The translations under genes and the position numbers were made by a program. The notes below the pieces were generated by a model, which was given only the letters and a program-made list of their open reading frames with translations, made no database searches and was not told the DNA's origin. A stretch of DNA of 6,145 bases, from assembly GCA_964485695.1 (NCBI GenBank), contig CAZAKZ010000241.1:1-6145 (forward strand), given 5' to 3'. The stretch comes from CAZAKZ01 sp964485695. Its GTDB lineage: Bacteria; Planctomycetota; JAFGQW01. Numbering within the stretch: the stretch's first letter is position 1; each line of letters begins with the position of its first letter. Shown here one piece after another: positions 6,098 to 6,145 of this stretch.

Positions 6098-6145
6098 TTG
6101 TTGTTGCATAAACCGATTTTCAGCGAGGCTGTCCACCAATTTTTT
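6098..6145. mobile_element. Possible insertion-sequence end
   Basis: The last bases contain TTGTTGTTGCATAAACC, which from memory resembles terminal repeats of IS5/IS903-like elements (TTGTTGnATAA type). It is preceded by CTAG-TTAG (6090-6097), which fits the YTAR targets of one IS5 group. The base composition also shifts away from that of the epimerase gene. No transposase frame, opposite terminus or confirmed target duplication lies inside the window, so the call rests on a short match and could be chance. Confidence 0.3.

Noticed and set aside
5270..6139. A 289-codon minus-strand open frame across the methyltransferase end and the epimerase, starting inside the possible IS end
   Set aside because: I considered it as a transposase because it begins in the IS-like tail, but nearly all of it is antisense to conserved genes and it has no transposase motif.

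Overview
The window is a surface-polysaccharide biosynthesis region from a fairly GC-rich bacterium. CDP-sugar (RfbF/RfbG) genes, a GT2 glycosyltransferase and an MBOAT O-acyltransferase are typical of the O-antigen, capsule or exopolysaccharide clusters of Gram-negative bacteria. The sequence does not fix the taxon. My impression of a deltaproteobacterium-like or similar environmental Gram-negative is a weak inference.

Layout: (1) Positions 1-1081, minus strand: a membrane-bound O-acyltransferase with both catalytic histidines but no usual C-terminal membrane segments. The reading frame runs into unrelated, AT-richer sequence near position 48, which looks like a mobile-element junction. (2) Positions 1082-1329: a divergent intergenic region with one candidate sigma70 promoter pointing right. 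(3) Positions 1330-2262, plus strand: a cytoplasmic GT2 glycosyltransferase. (4) Positions 2324-6082, plus strand: a compact four-gene run of glucose-1-phosphate cytidylyltransferase (rfbF), CDP-glucose 4,6-dehydratase (rfbG), a three-domain sugar C-methyltransferase of the TylC3/TcaB9 type, and an RmlC-type sugar epimerase. The gaps are 19 nt, a 4-nt overlap and 6 nt, so the four are almost certainly one transcript. (5) Positions 6083-6145: a short non-coding tail whose last part resembles the end of an insertion sequence.

How the genes fit together: RfbF makes CDP-glucose, and RfbG converts it to CDP-4-keto-6-deoxyglucose. The methyltransferase would add a methyl branch (most likely at C3), and the epimerase would invert C3 and/or C5. 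The expected output is a CDP-activated, C-methyl-branched 6-deoxyhexos-4-ulose. A 4-ketoreductase is still needed to finish the sugar and is not in the window. RfbH, the enzyme that leads to 3,6-dideoxyhexoses, is also absent, which favours a branched-chain product. The GT2 enzyme could transfer this or another sugar, and the MBOAT protein, if intact, would O-acylate the exported polymer.

I found no RNA gene, CRISPR array or defence system. The most notable points are the branched CDP-sugar module and the possible mobile-element boundaries at both edges of the window.
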